64,000 nucleotides of DNA from Panicum virgatum. Its lineage: Eukaryota; Streptophyta; Magnoliopsida; Poales; Poaceae. Both the position numbers and the translations under genes were made by a program. Under the pieces are notes generated by a model, which searched no databases, was not told where the DNA came from, and was given only the letters and a program-made list of their open reading frames with translations. The stretch's first letter is position 1. Each line of letters starts with the position of its first letter. This document shows, piece by piece, positions 11,029 through 21,239 of this stretch. Location: NCBI RefSeq assembly GCF_016808335.1, contig NC_053141.1, positions 30,206,241 through 30,270,240 on the forward strand, written 5' to 3'.

Positions 11029-13147
11029 TGTAGGACCGAGAAATGCGACCAGAGGGGCGGTGAATGGGAGCCATTGAAAATTATCGCAATCAACAACTTT
11101 GACTCAAGATCCAAGTGTGCACCCTAACCCAAGAGTTCTAGGCAAGGTGTGAAATAGCTATGAGGAGTTACACCAACACAAGAATGCCCTAGGAATCCAT
11201 GAGACAAAACACGGAAGCAAATGCGAAGAAACAGCGCAAAAACCAGCAAGGTATATATCACAGGTTGATCCGACGGACAAAGGATTGAGGGCGTCGGTCA
11301 AACCGATGATACTGAGCCTGCATTGAAGACAATCGAACACCGGTTGATCCGACGCTCATGTTTGAAAGGCGTCGGTTCAACCGACGACACTGCACCGGAT
11401 AAACCGACAAATTCAAACACAATGTCGGTGCAGTTGTCCAGAGCGGCCACAAAACGCACACAATGATCACCGGTTAAACCGACGATAGCGCACCGGATGA
11501 ACCGATGAAATCAGCAATAACACCGGTGCAGTTGTCCAGAGAAGCTGCAAATCGAATTCAACTGAGCACCGGTTAAACCGGTGTGGAGAAAACTGAACCC
11601 GTTAGTTAAACGACTAAAACTGCGAATCCTGTGGTAACGCCGGATGAACCGATGCACGTAGAGGCTAATGCACCTGTGCAACCAACAGAAACCCCAAAAA
11701 CCCTAATAGGCGACAAAACCACTCACCGGTTGATCCGACGCACAAGAATGCAAGCATCGGTTCAACCGGCGATAAGGAAAAATTCTGCCCGAGCAGAGCA
11801 GAGTTTTTCCAGCCCGCGACCTGGGAAAAATTCGATGATTGAATGATCAAATCAGGTCCAAAGCAGCTCAAATTTTGGGGAGATGAAGATGATGACTTCA
11901 AGAACCCATCCCCAAAAGATATCCAAGAAATTCCTCACGGTTGAAGAGGAATCAAAAGAAATCGGAGCAAGAACGGGGTTTTCGGGATTTTCTAAAAACT
12001 CTGTTCTTGAGGGATCGCGACTCGCGGGGGATTTAGCACTTGGCTAGGGTGATTCAGGTCGCAAGGAAAGTCCTCAAGGAACTCAAGACCATGGAGGAAT
12101 CAAACACCAAAATCTCCAAACAACATGAAACAGAGTTTGATTCAAAAGCCAGGAGGGCACAAGGAGGGAAGGGCCTCCTCTCCCACACTAATTCCTTACA
12201 AAAGCTTCAAGAATCCATCTCTCAAATCTCACCTTACAGGAGGAAGAGAGGAGGACAGGGAGAGGGAGGAAGAGAGGGCGCCTGGCTGCCTGTGTCCTTC
12301 TGTTGAGCGCCAGCCAGAGAACCGAGAGAGGGAGGGAGGGGCGCTAGCCTTTTTGTCCTGCAGGGGCAGCGCCACCCACTCCCAATTTGCCTCCCTTTCT
12401 TGCCTTCCAAGCCTTCCTCTAAAGACTACAATAACCTTAAGTGCTGAAATTAAACTAAAGGCCCTTATAGGGGTAAAACCGGAAAGATACATTGAAGACC
12501 ATCCGACGTCTACGACGACTTGTTGTAGTTTGCTTCGACCCGACGCAATCCCTCTGATGTCGCTACGCGTCCTTCTGGAATCTTCACTGGGGCAGTTTTG
12601 GAAAAACTGCCGAAACCTAGTTCGGGGGGCGGTTTTGGAGGACCCGCCAAACCTTCCCGTGCGATGTTTCCGGCACACCCGCCAAGCCCAATGTCGCCAC
12701 GTGTCCGACCTCCCGCCGGAACCCTCTCCGACTTGGCCGACGTCGACGCATCCCAGTCGTTGGTTTTTCCTGAGCTACCAACAAACTCCACGCTGTCCCG
12801 CCTTGGCTCCAGGAGTGGATCGCAACGCGGCCCAGCAGTGGCCCAAGCATCTGGGCCGCCCTTCACCACCGCACGGTCGTCCGGTCGGGCCTCCAATGCC
12901 ATTGCAAGGTCTCCCGCCTCCGCATGGTCGTCGAGCTCCCTGCCACCGCAATGCCGCCGCATGGTCCATCTGCACGCGCCTCGCTCTTGTCCAAACCATC
13001 TCGCTGCCACCGCGCCATCCGTGTACCGGCACACCACAGACCAAGAACCGGCGCAATCTCCACAGAGTCGCGACTAAACATAGTTAGTCCACTCCACGTG
13101 TTAGCAATCACTCATTACACCAAGGAGCAGGCCTCCACTACCTCTCA
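11029..13147 (-). repeat. 5' LTR of the copia element
   Basis: It is 2119 bp and runs TGAGAGG to CCTACA on the minus strand; its last part matches the partial LTR at 1-891. It would hold the promoter and polyadenylation signal. The part at 11255-11765 has many copies of a short, partly palindromic motif of the form CCGGTTNANCCGACG. The 320-residue plus-strand frame at 12125-13087 lies wholly in the LTR, has no known domain, and is broken in the other LTR, so it is not called as a gene. Confidence 0.9.
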
Positions 13148-14225
13148 ATAGCTGCACAAGATCTTCCTCGAATCCCCACTTTCCCTTGTGTTCATCTAGT
13201 TCTTGGTCACCTTCTTGCACTCTTTGTTGCATCCAATCCGAGAGTTCTCTTGATCTTTTTTAGTAGATATTTTGTGGATAGACTCTCTTATGGATTGAGG
13301 TTGTGCTCCTAAAGTTTCATGTGTTTTAGTGAAGGTTTGCCCAAGATTTGATTCATTCCCGTGTGAGTTCACCAGCTGTCCAGATTTTAGAGTTTTGGTC
13401 AGGTGCTCAAACACCGGACAGTCTGGCGTACCAAAACTCTTCCAATTGAGCTGAAACTTCGTGGAGATGTTATTTATGATCACTGTGATTCTCCAGATAA
13501 AATTTCATAATTTTTGGAGCTCATTGGGCTGGGTTTTGAGAATTGTTTTGTGAGTGGTGTCAGGCTGACAGAGACACCGGACCGTCCGTCGCTTGCTGTC
13601 CGGCGTGCTTGTCTTTTTCAGTTCATGATCCAAAAATATTATCCAAATAAGCTGAATTTTTAGGACAACACTTCTGAGGCCTTTTAGTAGCTCCAGTAAT
13701 TTTTACAGAATTTTTGGAGCACATTTGATTAGGGTTTTGCTCTTCCTTTTGGAGCTGTGTCTGCTGTCAAACGCCGGACCGTCCTGCGTAGCAAACTTGC
13801 TCCTTTTGAGCTGAGTTTTTCTGAGCTGGTTCCCAATCCTCTGGAGTTGCTGTGGTAATTTTTGGGGATTTTTCTTATGCCTTTTGGCTGGCCTTTGTCC
13901 ATTTCTTTTGGGACCCTATCGCGCAAGTGCTCCTCTGTCCTTGTCGTCCGGCATGTCACGGCAGAACGTCCGGTGTGACACGGCGGACCATCTGGCATGT
14001 GCTGGCCTATGTCTTTTCGTGTGGAGTGCTCTCAGTTCCTCTCATCTGACGTGCATCGGCGGACCATCCGGCGTTCATCGGCGGACCGTCCGGCGTGTGC
14101 TGCCGAGGCAAGCTTGCCCTCTTCGTGCACCTTTTTCAATAGGCGTTTTCACGAGGGCTTTTTCATGTTTGGTCCTAGTCTAGTAGCTATCCTTAGCTAT
14201 GTGGGCCTTTTCGGTCCTTCAGAGA
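13148..14225 (+). repeat. fragment of another retroelement LTR with CCGGACCGTCCG motifs
   Basis: This stretch, into which the copia element appears to have inserted, has no coding potential. It has repeated motifs of the form CCGGACCGTCCGNCG (about 13408, 13575, 13770, 13935-13995, 14050-14100), a hallmark of the U3 part of some grass LTRs. The same motif is in the solo LTR at 41106-41599 and in 63840-64000. Neither LTR end nor any internal region can be placed. The right boundary, before the CACTA-like sequence, is approximate. Confidence 0.5.
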
Positions 14226-14464
14226 GCCATAAATGAGAGACAGAGCATCATAAATGAGAGTAATATAAGTAGATTCACCAACTTTTCCTTCATGATACTT
14301 AAATCTAACAAAGGGATAGTGCAGCCTTACCTCAATAAGTTTGGATCTTCAAAGAAATAAAAATGAAAACCTCCCCCTCTCCTTTTCAATTCTTGGAAGC
14401 CATTGTTAGGCTCCAAGCTCCTCCAAATGTCGCGAGGAGAAAGAAAGTGTCTTATATACGCTTG

Positions 14465-14817
14465 GATTAGCAGAGGTAGTCCAAAACGTAGGCCGCCTCT
14501 GATAAATAAATAGCAGAGGCGGTCCATAACTTAGGCCCCCTCTGACAAATAAATAGCAGAGGTGGTCCAGGGGACGGGCCGCCTCCGCATACAGCAGAGG
14601 CGGTCCGTGCTGCACGCCGCCTCTGATAAATAAAATAACAGAGGCGGTCGACCGCATGGACCACCTCTGCTATTTGCGGAGGCGGCCCACGGCAAGCACC
14701 GCCTCTGCTGTTCCCTTACTAGCAGCGGCTCATGCCCTTGGGCCCACTGAAAGCACTGCAGAGGCAGCTCCATTTTTAAGCCGCCTCTGCTGTAAAAAGT
14801 GGGGCGATGCCGTAGTG
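14465..14817 (-). mobile_element. CACTA transposon end, subterminal repeat type B (AGCAGAGGCGGT)
   Basis: Eight or more copies of AGCAGAGGCGG and its inverse CCGCCTCTGCT alternate about every 30-50 bp, the subterminal array that CACTA transposase-associated proteins bind in this superfamily. The segment ends CGTAGTG at 14817, giving an outward CACTACGGCATCGCC terminus. The same repeat type is at 42352-42620. The other end of the element is not visible, so this is a truncated or rearranged copy. Confidence 0.7.
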
Positions 14818-15315
14818 TGTGCGGGAGCAGAGAAAGTGGGAGCGGGAGGGAGAGCGGCGAAGGAATGTGGGACGCTCTGCTCTAGCGTGGTCGATTTGTT
14901 TGTGAGGCAAGGACGACCGCCACACACGCGGCGATCATCTCTGCACCGCGTGAATCGAACGCATCATCCGGTCTACAGCAATGATATAGAATGATGTCGC
15001 CACTGGCCAGCCTGCACGGCCGACAGGGTGGGAGGCAAGAGGACGAGGGCAGGCGATCTGATCATTCGATACATGCAGGCCAGCGCGGTTTGCAGGGGTG
15101 ATGTTGAGGCAAACCACCAACCAGTGTCAAGTGCAAGGAGACCTTTTGAATTGACCTGACGAATGCTCACCTAACGCAGCAATCCTAAAAGCATAGTAGT
15201 TCACCTTGATAAAGGAAGCGTCATAGCTAGTAGAGCCACCACCAAAGTTCCCCGGCCTTCTGCCTCAAAAGCTCAGATTTGCGCACAGTGATACAGAGCA
15301 TAGGGGGAAGAAAGG
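14818..15315. other. unassigned intergenic sequence
   Basis: This is mixed-composition sequence between the CACTA end and the first NLR flank. No gene, RNA or repeat could be recognised; the short frames are not supported. Confidence 0.5.
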
Positions 15316-16452
15316 AGGAATACGTCTGGCGATTGCAGGTGGCACAGCCAGAAGCAGCAGATCTGAGCTCCTGGTACATGTTTTATCTGTTTTAATCAAT
15401 GACATCTCAAGTCCTCTGTTCATTTTTTCTTTCTCCAGCAAAGTTGGTCGATTTCTTCTCCCACGATCAATGAATATACACATTCTGCTTTCGCTGCAAC
15501 TGTTTTGAGCAAACAAAACTGGTGATTGTTCTGCCCATTATCAAGTACTAGGGGCAGGAAACTCAAAAGTCATATATCATAAGTACAATACGTAGCCAGA
15601 GGAGAGGACGAATAGATCTGAGCTCAACTGGTACATCTTCTGTTCTAACCAAGGACAGCTCAAGTCCTCTGTTTAGTTTTTCTTGCTCCATACTCCATTG
15701 AGGTTCATCGATTTACAATCAACATCGACACCTTCTGCTCTGAATGCAACTGTTTTCAGCAAACAAACACTGATGATTATTGATCTGGTGGCTATTGTCA
15801 GGTACTGAAGGCAGGATACTCACAAGTCATACATCACAAGTAGGAAACCTACGTGATAACGCTTGGTTCTTCTAAGCTAGAGGCTATTTATCTTCAGGGA
15901 CTAATCGACCACATCGTTCTCCCAATTCTCATCTACCGAAGGCTGAAAGCTCAAAAGGCATAAATCATAATTACAGCACAAGATCCTATTCAATTGCTTT
16001 GTGAGTTGAAGCTACGGTATGTTAATCTTAAACACCATTACTTTTCTATTTGACATGCTCAAAAGTCCTAAATCTCCTCATACATACATATGTACATATG
16101 CATGAGAAAATGCGCGTACACGCATCTGATTCTGTTGCCGCTGACCACGCATCTCTGCAAAACACCAACCGACCAGCGTCCATCCCCATGGACGCACGTC
16201 TGTCTCTGCAACACAAAGCGCGATGCACGCAGCATGCGTTTATCAGTCTCATGTGCTTATTGCATGGCAGCCTGTAGCAATAATTACGTTTTGCGTACAA
16301 GCTAAACAAACAGACTTGCCAAGTTTTTAATCTCCTATTGCAGCCATAAAAAGATAGGCAGAAAATCGTGTGACCCATGTTCGCTAGCTACAACTAGTCT
16401 ATATTTCTTCAGTGCATATAGTTGCAAGTAACTCACTTAAAATTAGGCAATA

Positions 16453-16482
16453 CTAGTCCACTAACCCGTGCTCCTCCACGGG
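16453..16482 (-). mobile_element. Helitron-like 3' terminus
   Basis: On the minus strand a hairpin CCCGTG...CACGGG (16465-16482) is followed after 8 bases by CTAG and then T, the arrangement of Helitron 3' ends (stem-loop, CTRR, insertion before T). The copy at 50181-50210 is the same site in the duplicated flank. The other end was not found, so extent and family are unknown. Confidence 0.45.
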
Positions 16483-17645
16483 CTAGAACTATAGCAAATA
16501 TAAACATTAATTAGGTGGTTGTGGATAAATTTAATACATACAACTAATAAAAATACTTATATTTGTTTTTTTCTTTCTCTGTCATCTGTCCACGCGCTCA
16601 CATTTTCTAACTGTAATAATGCTTTCTTAGTTTGTATTCTATATTGATTGCGATAAACTAATAATTAATTATATAACTTTTATCATCTACGTTGATAGTT
16701 TCACTCTTCAAAATGTGTCCTTAACATATTATTTTACGATTTAAAATTTGTCCAGAGGAACTAAAAGTTAGGAGATTAATAACATAAGGAAAGTGATCAA
16801 CATAGGTAACACGTCAATAAGGGGACACATGTGCCTTAACTCAACCTTACTAAATTAAACTGTATGAGAATTTCTAAAACATAAATTATCAGGGAACATA
16901 GGGAGTACCTTGAAATCTATGTTTAAATATGTCATCTACTTTTTTATCCCTGATGTGGTGATGTACGAATCTAAATTTCCTTTTAAACTTTTGTTAATTT
17001 AGTTACTTTCTATTTATCTATTTTCTAATAATAGCTAATACTGGTAATTGTAGATGTAGTTTTTTAATTTTAAAATGACATAGATGTCTAATTTATATGA
17101 ATATATTGGGTGTGTAGATTATTTACTATAATATATAATATGGTTTTCTATTTAACTTTATAAGATTATATTAAAGAAATTAAACATGTGTGAAAAATTA
17201 CATGTAATTTTTAGGGTTATTTTAAATAATATTTCATAATGTAAGTGGGTAATTCAAATACAATTAAAGGGGTTACCCTAAATCATCTCTTATAATATAG
17301 ATAATTTGAATATATAAATTTAGTGTGCTTCTTTAAGTTCTATTTTATAGGGTTATACCTGAATTTGTTTAAAAATAGAATGAATGCAATAATTATTTCT
17401 ATAGATATATGTTTTTTAAAATATTTAATACTTACTCTGTCGGTCTAAAACTATAAACTACAACTAAGATTTGATTCAATGTTTGGCTATCTATTATATT
17501 TAATAAAATTGTATGTATAATATTTATTTGTTGTGTTTTTCGTTCCTTCTAAGTATTTTATGTATTATGTTTATTGAGTATTTTCACTAATTATTTTAAT
17601 ATTACTGGCTAGATGTTGTACCACAACGAAAAAGTAAAACTTTAA

Positions 17646-18015
17646 ATGGTCCTCCAAGATGTATCGATGCATGGATTGATTGAAAGTTAATAATAAGAAG
17701 AAATAGAAAAAAGATTTTTAATGGTCCTCCAAAAAGTATGGATTTAAAGGTTGAATAAAGTGGGACATAGGTTAATAATAAGAAAAAATAAAAAAAATGA
17801 TCCTCCAAAAGGAATCGATGCATAAATTGATTGTGGTGGGAGGTGGGTTAACAATACGTGAAAATAAAATAAAAAATTAAATGTTCCTCTGTGAGGAATC
17901 GATGCATGGATTGACTGTGGTGGGAGGTGTGTTAATAATAAGGAAAAATAAATAAAGAGAATTTAAATGATCCTTTATGAGGAATCGATGCATGGATTGA
18001 TTGCGGTGGGAGATG
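17646..18015. repeat. minisatellite of about five 70-80-bp units upstream of NLR copy 1
   Basis: Each unit carries variants of GGAATCGATGCATGGATTG, GGTGGGAGGTGGGTTAATAA, an A-rich spacer and ATGATCCTC. The first units are the most diverged. The array is shared by all three NLR units. Confidence 0.75.
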
Positions 18016-18203
18016 GGTCACCAATGGCTACTAATAATCATGGATATAAATAGAAGGCGAGATGTTTCTGATTATTGTAGGATTTTCTAGACTTTTTTCT
18101 TTTTTTCTAGAGCGCTTCATAAGCTGTGCATGCTTTTCATCTCCAATTAGTAATAGTAAGATGCTCAGTTGCAGTTGTTCTCATCCACAACTACAAACCA
18201 TTT

Positions 18204-18535
18204 CAATGTCCCAGTTACAACTAGGATCATTAAAACCGTTGCATCTAGGACCGACGAGGCGATTGCAATTACAACAAAGGAATATACTCAGTCGCAATTG
18301 GCCAGATCCCGTGCGTGACTGCAACCGCTTCACTGCCGCCGTAATTACAACTAGGATCTTTAAATCGGTTGCAACTAGGACCAATAAAGCAATTCCAGTT
18401 ACAACTAGAGAATATGCTGAGTTGCAATTGGCCTGACACCACAATTGCAACTGCTTCAATACCCTGGTTACAACTATGATTATTAAGCCTGTTGCGACTT
18501 AGCTAGGACCAGTAAGACGAGTGCAATCCGGCTTA
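18204..18535. repeat. three tandem 115-140-bp units upstream of NLR copy 1
   Basis: The units start near 18204, 18345 and 18462. Each has GTTACAACTAGGAT-like, CGGTTGCAACTAGGACCA-like and CAGTTGCAATTGGCC-like segments. Copies of the array precede NLR copies 2 and 3. Confidence 0.7.
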
Positions 18536-19155
18536 GTTAGTTATATGACAGAGGGTAACTAAAAAAGTAATTACTCTCGTGCAACTAGCTTACTATCCTA
18601 GTATATGTTTTGTTCTAACCAAAGACTACTTAAGTCCTTTATTTTGTTTTTTCTTGCTCGATCCATACTCCTATTAAGTTCGTCAATTACCATCAACATC
18701 CACACTTTCTGCTTTCAGTGCAACTATTTTCAGCAAATAAAAATATATTATTATCCTGCCTATTGTTAGGTACTGAATCCAGGAACTCAGAAGTCACACA
18801 TCACAAGTAGGAAATAAACGTAATTAGAGTTGATTCGTCCGAGCTAGAGGCTATGGTATGTTCATCTTGAGGAACTAATCAGCCATCTGTTCGAGATCCT
18901 CATCTGCTCCTTTGTGAATCTGAGGCTATGGTACGTTAATCTTAAACACTATTACCTTTCTCTTTTACATGCTCCAAAGTACGAAGTCCCCTCGTATATA
19001 AGCGCCATAGGATTCAGTTAGTTTGGAACATGCATAACCCATAATTTATTGAGAGTACAGCTAGTTTTTGCAGATCATTTTTTTGTTTCAAAAGTACCAG
19101 CTCATGTTCAATTTGGTCTGCAGGATTTTTGGGCAAGGAGACACTTTCAAAATAA

Positions 19156-19227
19156 ATGATGGCCAGTATCGAAGGTGCTGCTATGTCTGCAACTTTGAAA
19201 ATTTTGGCAAACAAGTTAGCTCCATCG
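19156..19227 (+). pseudogene. NLR copy 1: first 72 bases only
   Basis: The ATG at 19156 and the next 70 bases match the start of the NLR at 26000 and 53102 (MMASIEGAAMSATLKILANK). Identity ends after TCCATCG at 19227, where a CACTA tnpA-like exon begins abruptly. Only the beginning of the coiled-coil domain remains, so the copy is dead. The full upstream flank shows it was once a complete unit. Confidence 0.9.
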
Positions 19228-19660
19228 TCTAGGCCCGGGTGGGTACCAGGCACAAGTGGAGAAGTCGAAGAAAGAGAGGGAGGACGCGATCACCAGAGGG
19301 GAACCCGACCCATATGAGGGCCTGGACGAGCGTTGCTTAAACTGGGTCAAGGTCTGGGAAGTAAAGGATGCCACGGGGACCAAAAGTTTTGCCAAGCCCA
19401 AGACAAGAGAAGTCGTGGGCAACATTAAAAGGTTTGCAGAGGCACAGAAGGCAGGAAAATTCGTGCCTGACAGAGAGAAAGACTCTCTGACCGTAGCCTT
19501 AGGTACAAAGGAGCATTGTGGCCGTGTCCGAGGCATCTCCTCCAAGCTGAACTGGAAGGAGGGGTTCGCTAAGGACTTAGATAAATATAAAAAGCATGAC
19601 CGCTACAAGGAAGAGATGAGAGAGATGAACAAGGAAGAGATGAACACCTGCTCTAATTAG
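19228..19660 (+). pseudogene. CACTA tnpA-like (Transposase_24-type) exon fragment
   Basis: The open frame (134 residues from the Met at 19256; open from the junction) is lysine- and glutamate-rich. It has LNWVKVWEVKDATG, then DSLTVALGTKEHCGRVRG and WKEGFAKDLDKY, which resemble the conserved C-terminal segment of the second protein of plant CACTA elements (ALGT.EH.GRVRG). That protein is a DNA-binding helper rather than the catalytic transposase. It lies on the plus strand, opposite to the transposase gene of element A1, so it may belong to a different CACTA element. It is fused directly to the NLR copy 1 fragment with no terminal inverted repeat between them. No promoter or complete gene is present. 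Confidence 0.6.
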
Positions 19661-19935
19661 CAGGGGCTCACTCCACTTAGCAGCAGCGGTTGACTCTATC
19701 CACCAGCTGCTAATATATGTTAGCAGCAGCGGTAGATAGGGTCAACCGCTGCTGCTAACTGGAGTGGGGCCGGCCGCCCACAGTTAGCAGCAGCGGTGCA
19801 CCTTTCCAACCGCTGCTGCTAAGTCTCGTAGCAGCAGCGGTAGTAAATGTCCACCACTACTGCTAATGGAGTGGGTCCGGCCACCCTCACTTACCAGCAG
19901 CGGTGAATTTTTCCAACCGCTGCTGTTAAGTGCCT
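19661..19935. repeat. CACTA type A subterminal array (AGCAGCAGCGGT)
   Basis: Alternating AGCAGCAGCGGT and ACCGCTGCTGCT motifs form several foldbacks, separated by GGAGTGGGGCCGGCC-type spacers. More copies are at 20780-20925, and the array is repeated in A2 at 43918-44110 and 44875-45045. Confidence 0.8.
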
Positions 19936-20323
19936 TATACTTATTATATTTATTCTATAATACATTTCTCCAACCTGCATCAAGAATACATTTCTTCTAT
20001 ATTTAATTCTTCTATTTACTCCTTTACTTCTGTTTATTTCTTTTATATTTAGTTCTTCTATTTACCCCTCTACTTTTATATATTCTTGCAATATCATACC
20101 TTAAACAACAAGAACACATTTGCCATGCACTCATGTTATAGTCATCTCAATGTGAGCTGAACACAACAAGAAATAATAAAACATAAAAACTGAAATAATG
20201 ATACATAAAAGCTAACAGCTTACATCTCAGCAAGCATTTTCTCCACAATGATAAAAAAATGTCAACGTACACACAATTTATCCACTAACTTGATGGATTT
20301 GCAACCGTCTTTGTAGAACTTGC

Positions 20324-20406
20324 AGGTGGTGTACACCTCAGCGAGTATTTTCTCCGCCGGTGGGTAGGACTCATATTAACTGAGATGTACACCACCTGCA
20401 GGTTCT
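20324..20406. repeat. 27-bp inverted repeat (foldback) in CACTA A1
   Basis: AGAACTTGCAGGTGGTGTAC and the following bases at about 20317-20343 are the near-perfect inverse of a segment ending at 20406, with a spacer of about 35 bp. The corresponding arms are in A2 at about 44411-44505, with different substitutions in the right arm. Confidence 0.7.
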
Positions 20407-21239
20407 ATAAAGGAGGGTAGGGCAGCTGCAAGGCAACTGGTTATGGAATAAATTCATTAGGATTTTTCCACAACCTGGAACTCCCACCGGAATAGTTGCA
20501 TCCGGCGAGAGATTAGGATTTTTCCACAACTTGGAGTTTGCATTACATGCAACCTATCCCAATAAGCAGAAAGGCAAGGAAGGAGGAGAAGAATATGTGA
20601 GGCATTGTTTCTACTGATGTAGCTTGGCAAGAGGTGGGGGGCACTGGAGGGTACTTATAGGCCCAAGACGAGCAAAAAACCAAAACAACTTTCGGTGGAG
20701 GGTCACAAGAACACAGTTTAAAAACTGAAATCGATGTTGAAAAAAATCTGGGACACTATCAGAATCGGTGAACGTAATCCACAGCGGTGGATAAATTGTC
20801 CACCACTGCTGATAAGTGGAGTGGGGCCGGCCGCCCACAGTTAACAGCAGCGGTGGACTTTCCAACCGCTGCTGCTAAGTCACTTAGCAGCCGCGGTGGA
20901 TAGCGTCAACTGCTTCTGCTAACTTATTTATAATTTATAATTTACTTATTCATATTTTCTTGTTTTATATAATCTTTTATTTACTTCTTTTATACAGAAT
21001 TATCTTATATTTACTTGTTATATCCCTTATTTTATATTTACTCCTTTTCATATTTTCTTGTTTTATATTGTCTTTTATTTACTTCTTTTATACATAATTA
21101 TCTTAGATTTACTTGTTATATCCTTTTTTTATATTTACTCCTTTAATATTTACTTGTTTTTGAAAAACAGAAGACAAATTTTGATCAAACTCAAAATATT
21201 TGACGTGCAAAGGTTACAATGTGAAATTAAATAACAATA

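Larger units (their letters stand above)
1..13147 (-). mobile_element. Ty1/copia LTR retrotransposon, Sire/Maximus-like, degenerate, cut by the window edge
   Basis: The minus strand reads, in element order, 5' LTR (11029-13147), primer binding site, gag, protease, integrase, reverse transcriptase, RNase H, a 1.5-kb noncoding 3' region and a partial 3' LTR (1-891). Integrase before reverse transcriptase is the copia order. The gag has two zinc knuckles separated by a coiled coil, and the 3' region is full of polypurine runs. Both features fit the Sire/Maximus lineage (Opie/Ji-type); that lineage call is inference. Many stop codons and frameshifts make it non-autonomous. Over about the first 500 bases the two LTRs differ at roughly 4% of positions by eye, so the insertion is not recent. 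The left LTR terminus and its target duplication lie outside the window. Confidence 0.9.
15316..19155 (+). repeat. upstream flank of NLR copy 1 (duplicated at 49044-53101; right part also at 24176-25999)
   Basis: From AGGAATAC at 15316 the sequence matches 49044 onward almost base for base, with occasional substitutions and small indels. Its right part from 17573 also matches 24176 onward. It holds a Helitron-like end (16453), an AT-rich stretch (16500-17580), a minisatellite (17646-18015) and a second repeat (18204-18535). Compared with copies 2 and 3 it lacks about 250 bp just before 19010, where they read ATAATGCTTCTTG and onward. No gene is seen upstream of the NLR start. Confidence 0.85.

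Noticed and set aside
12125..13087. 320-residue plus-strand open frame
   Set aside because: It lies entirely in the copia LTR. The corresponding frame in the other LTR is interrupted, and no protein domain is recognisable; GC-rich LTR composition explains it.
14465..14817. CRISPR-like array of regularly spaced repeats
   Set aside because: The repeats alternate in orientation, spacers vary, and the array ends at a CACTA terminus; this is a plant transposon subterminal array.
19671..19690. CACTCCACTTAGCAGC as the left terminus of CACTA A1
   Set aside because: It resembles CACTA only loosely, has no matching inverted end or 3-bp target duplication, and A2 does not retain it.
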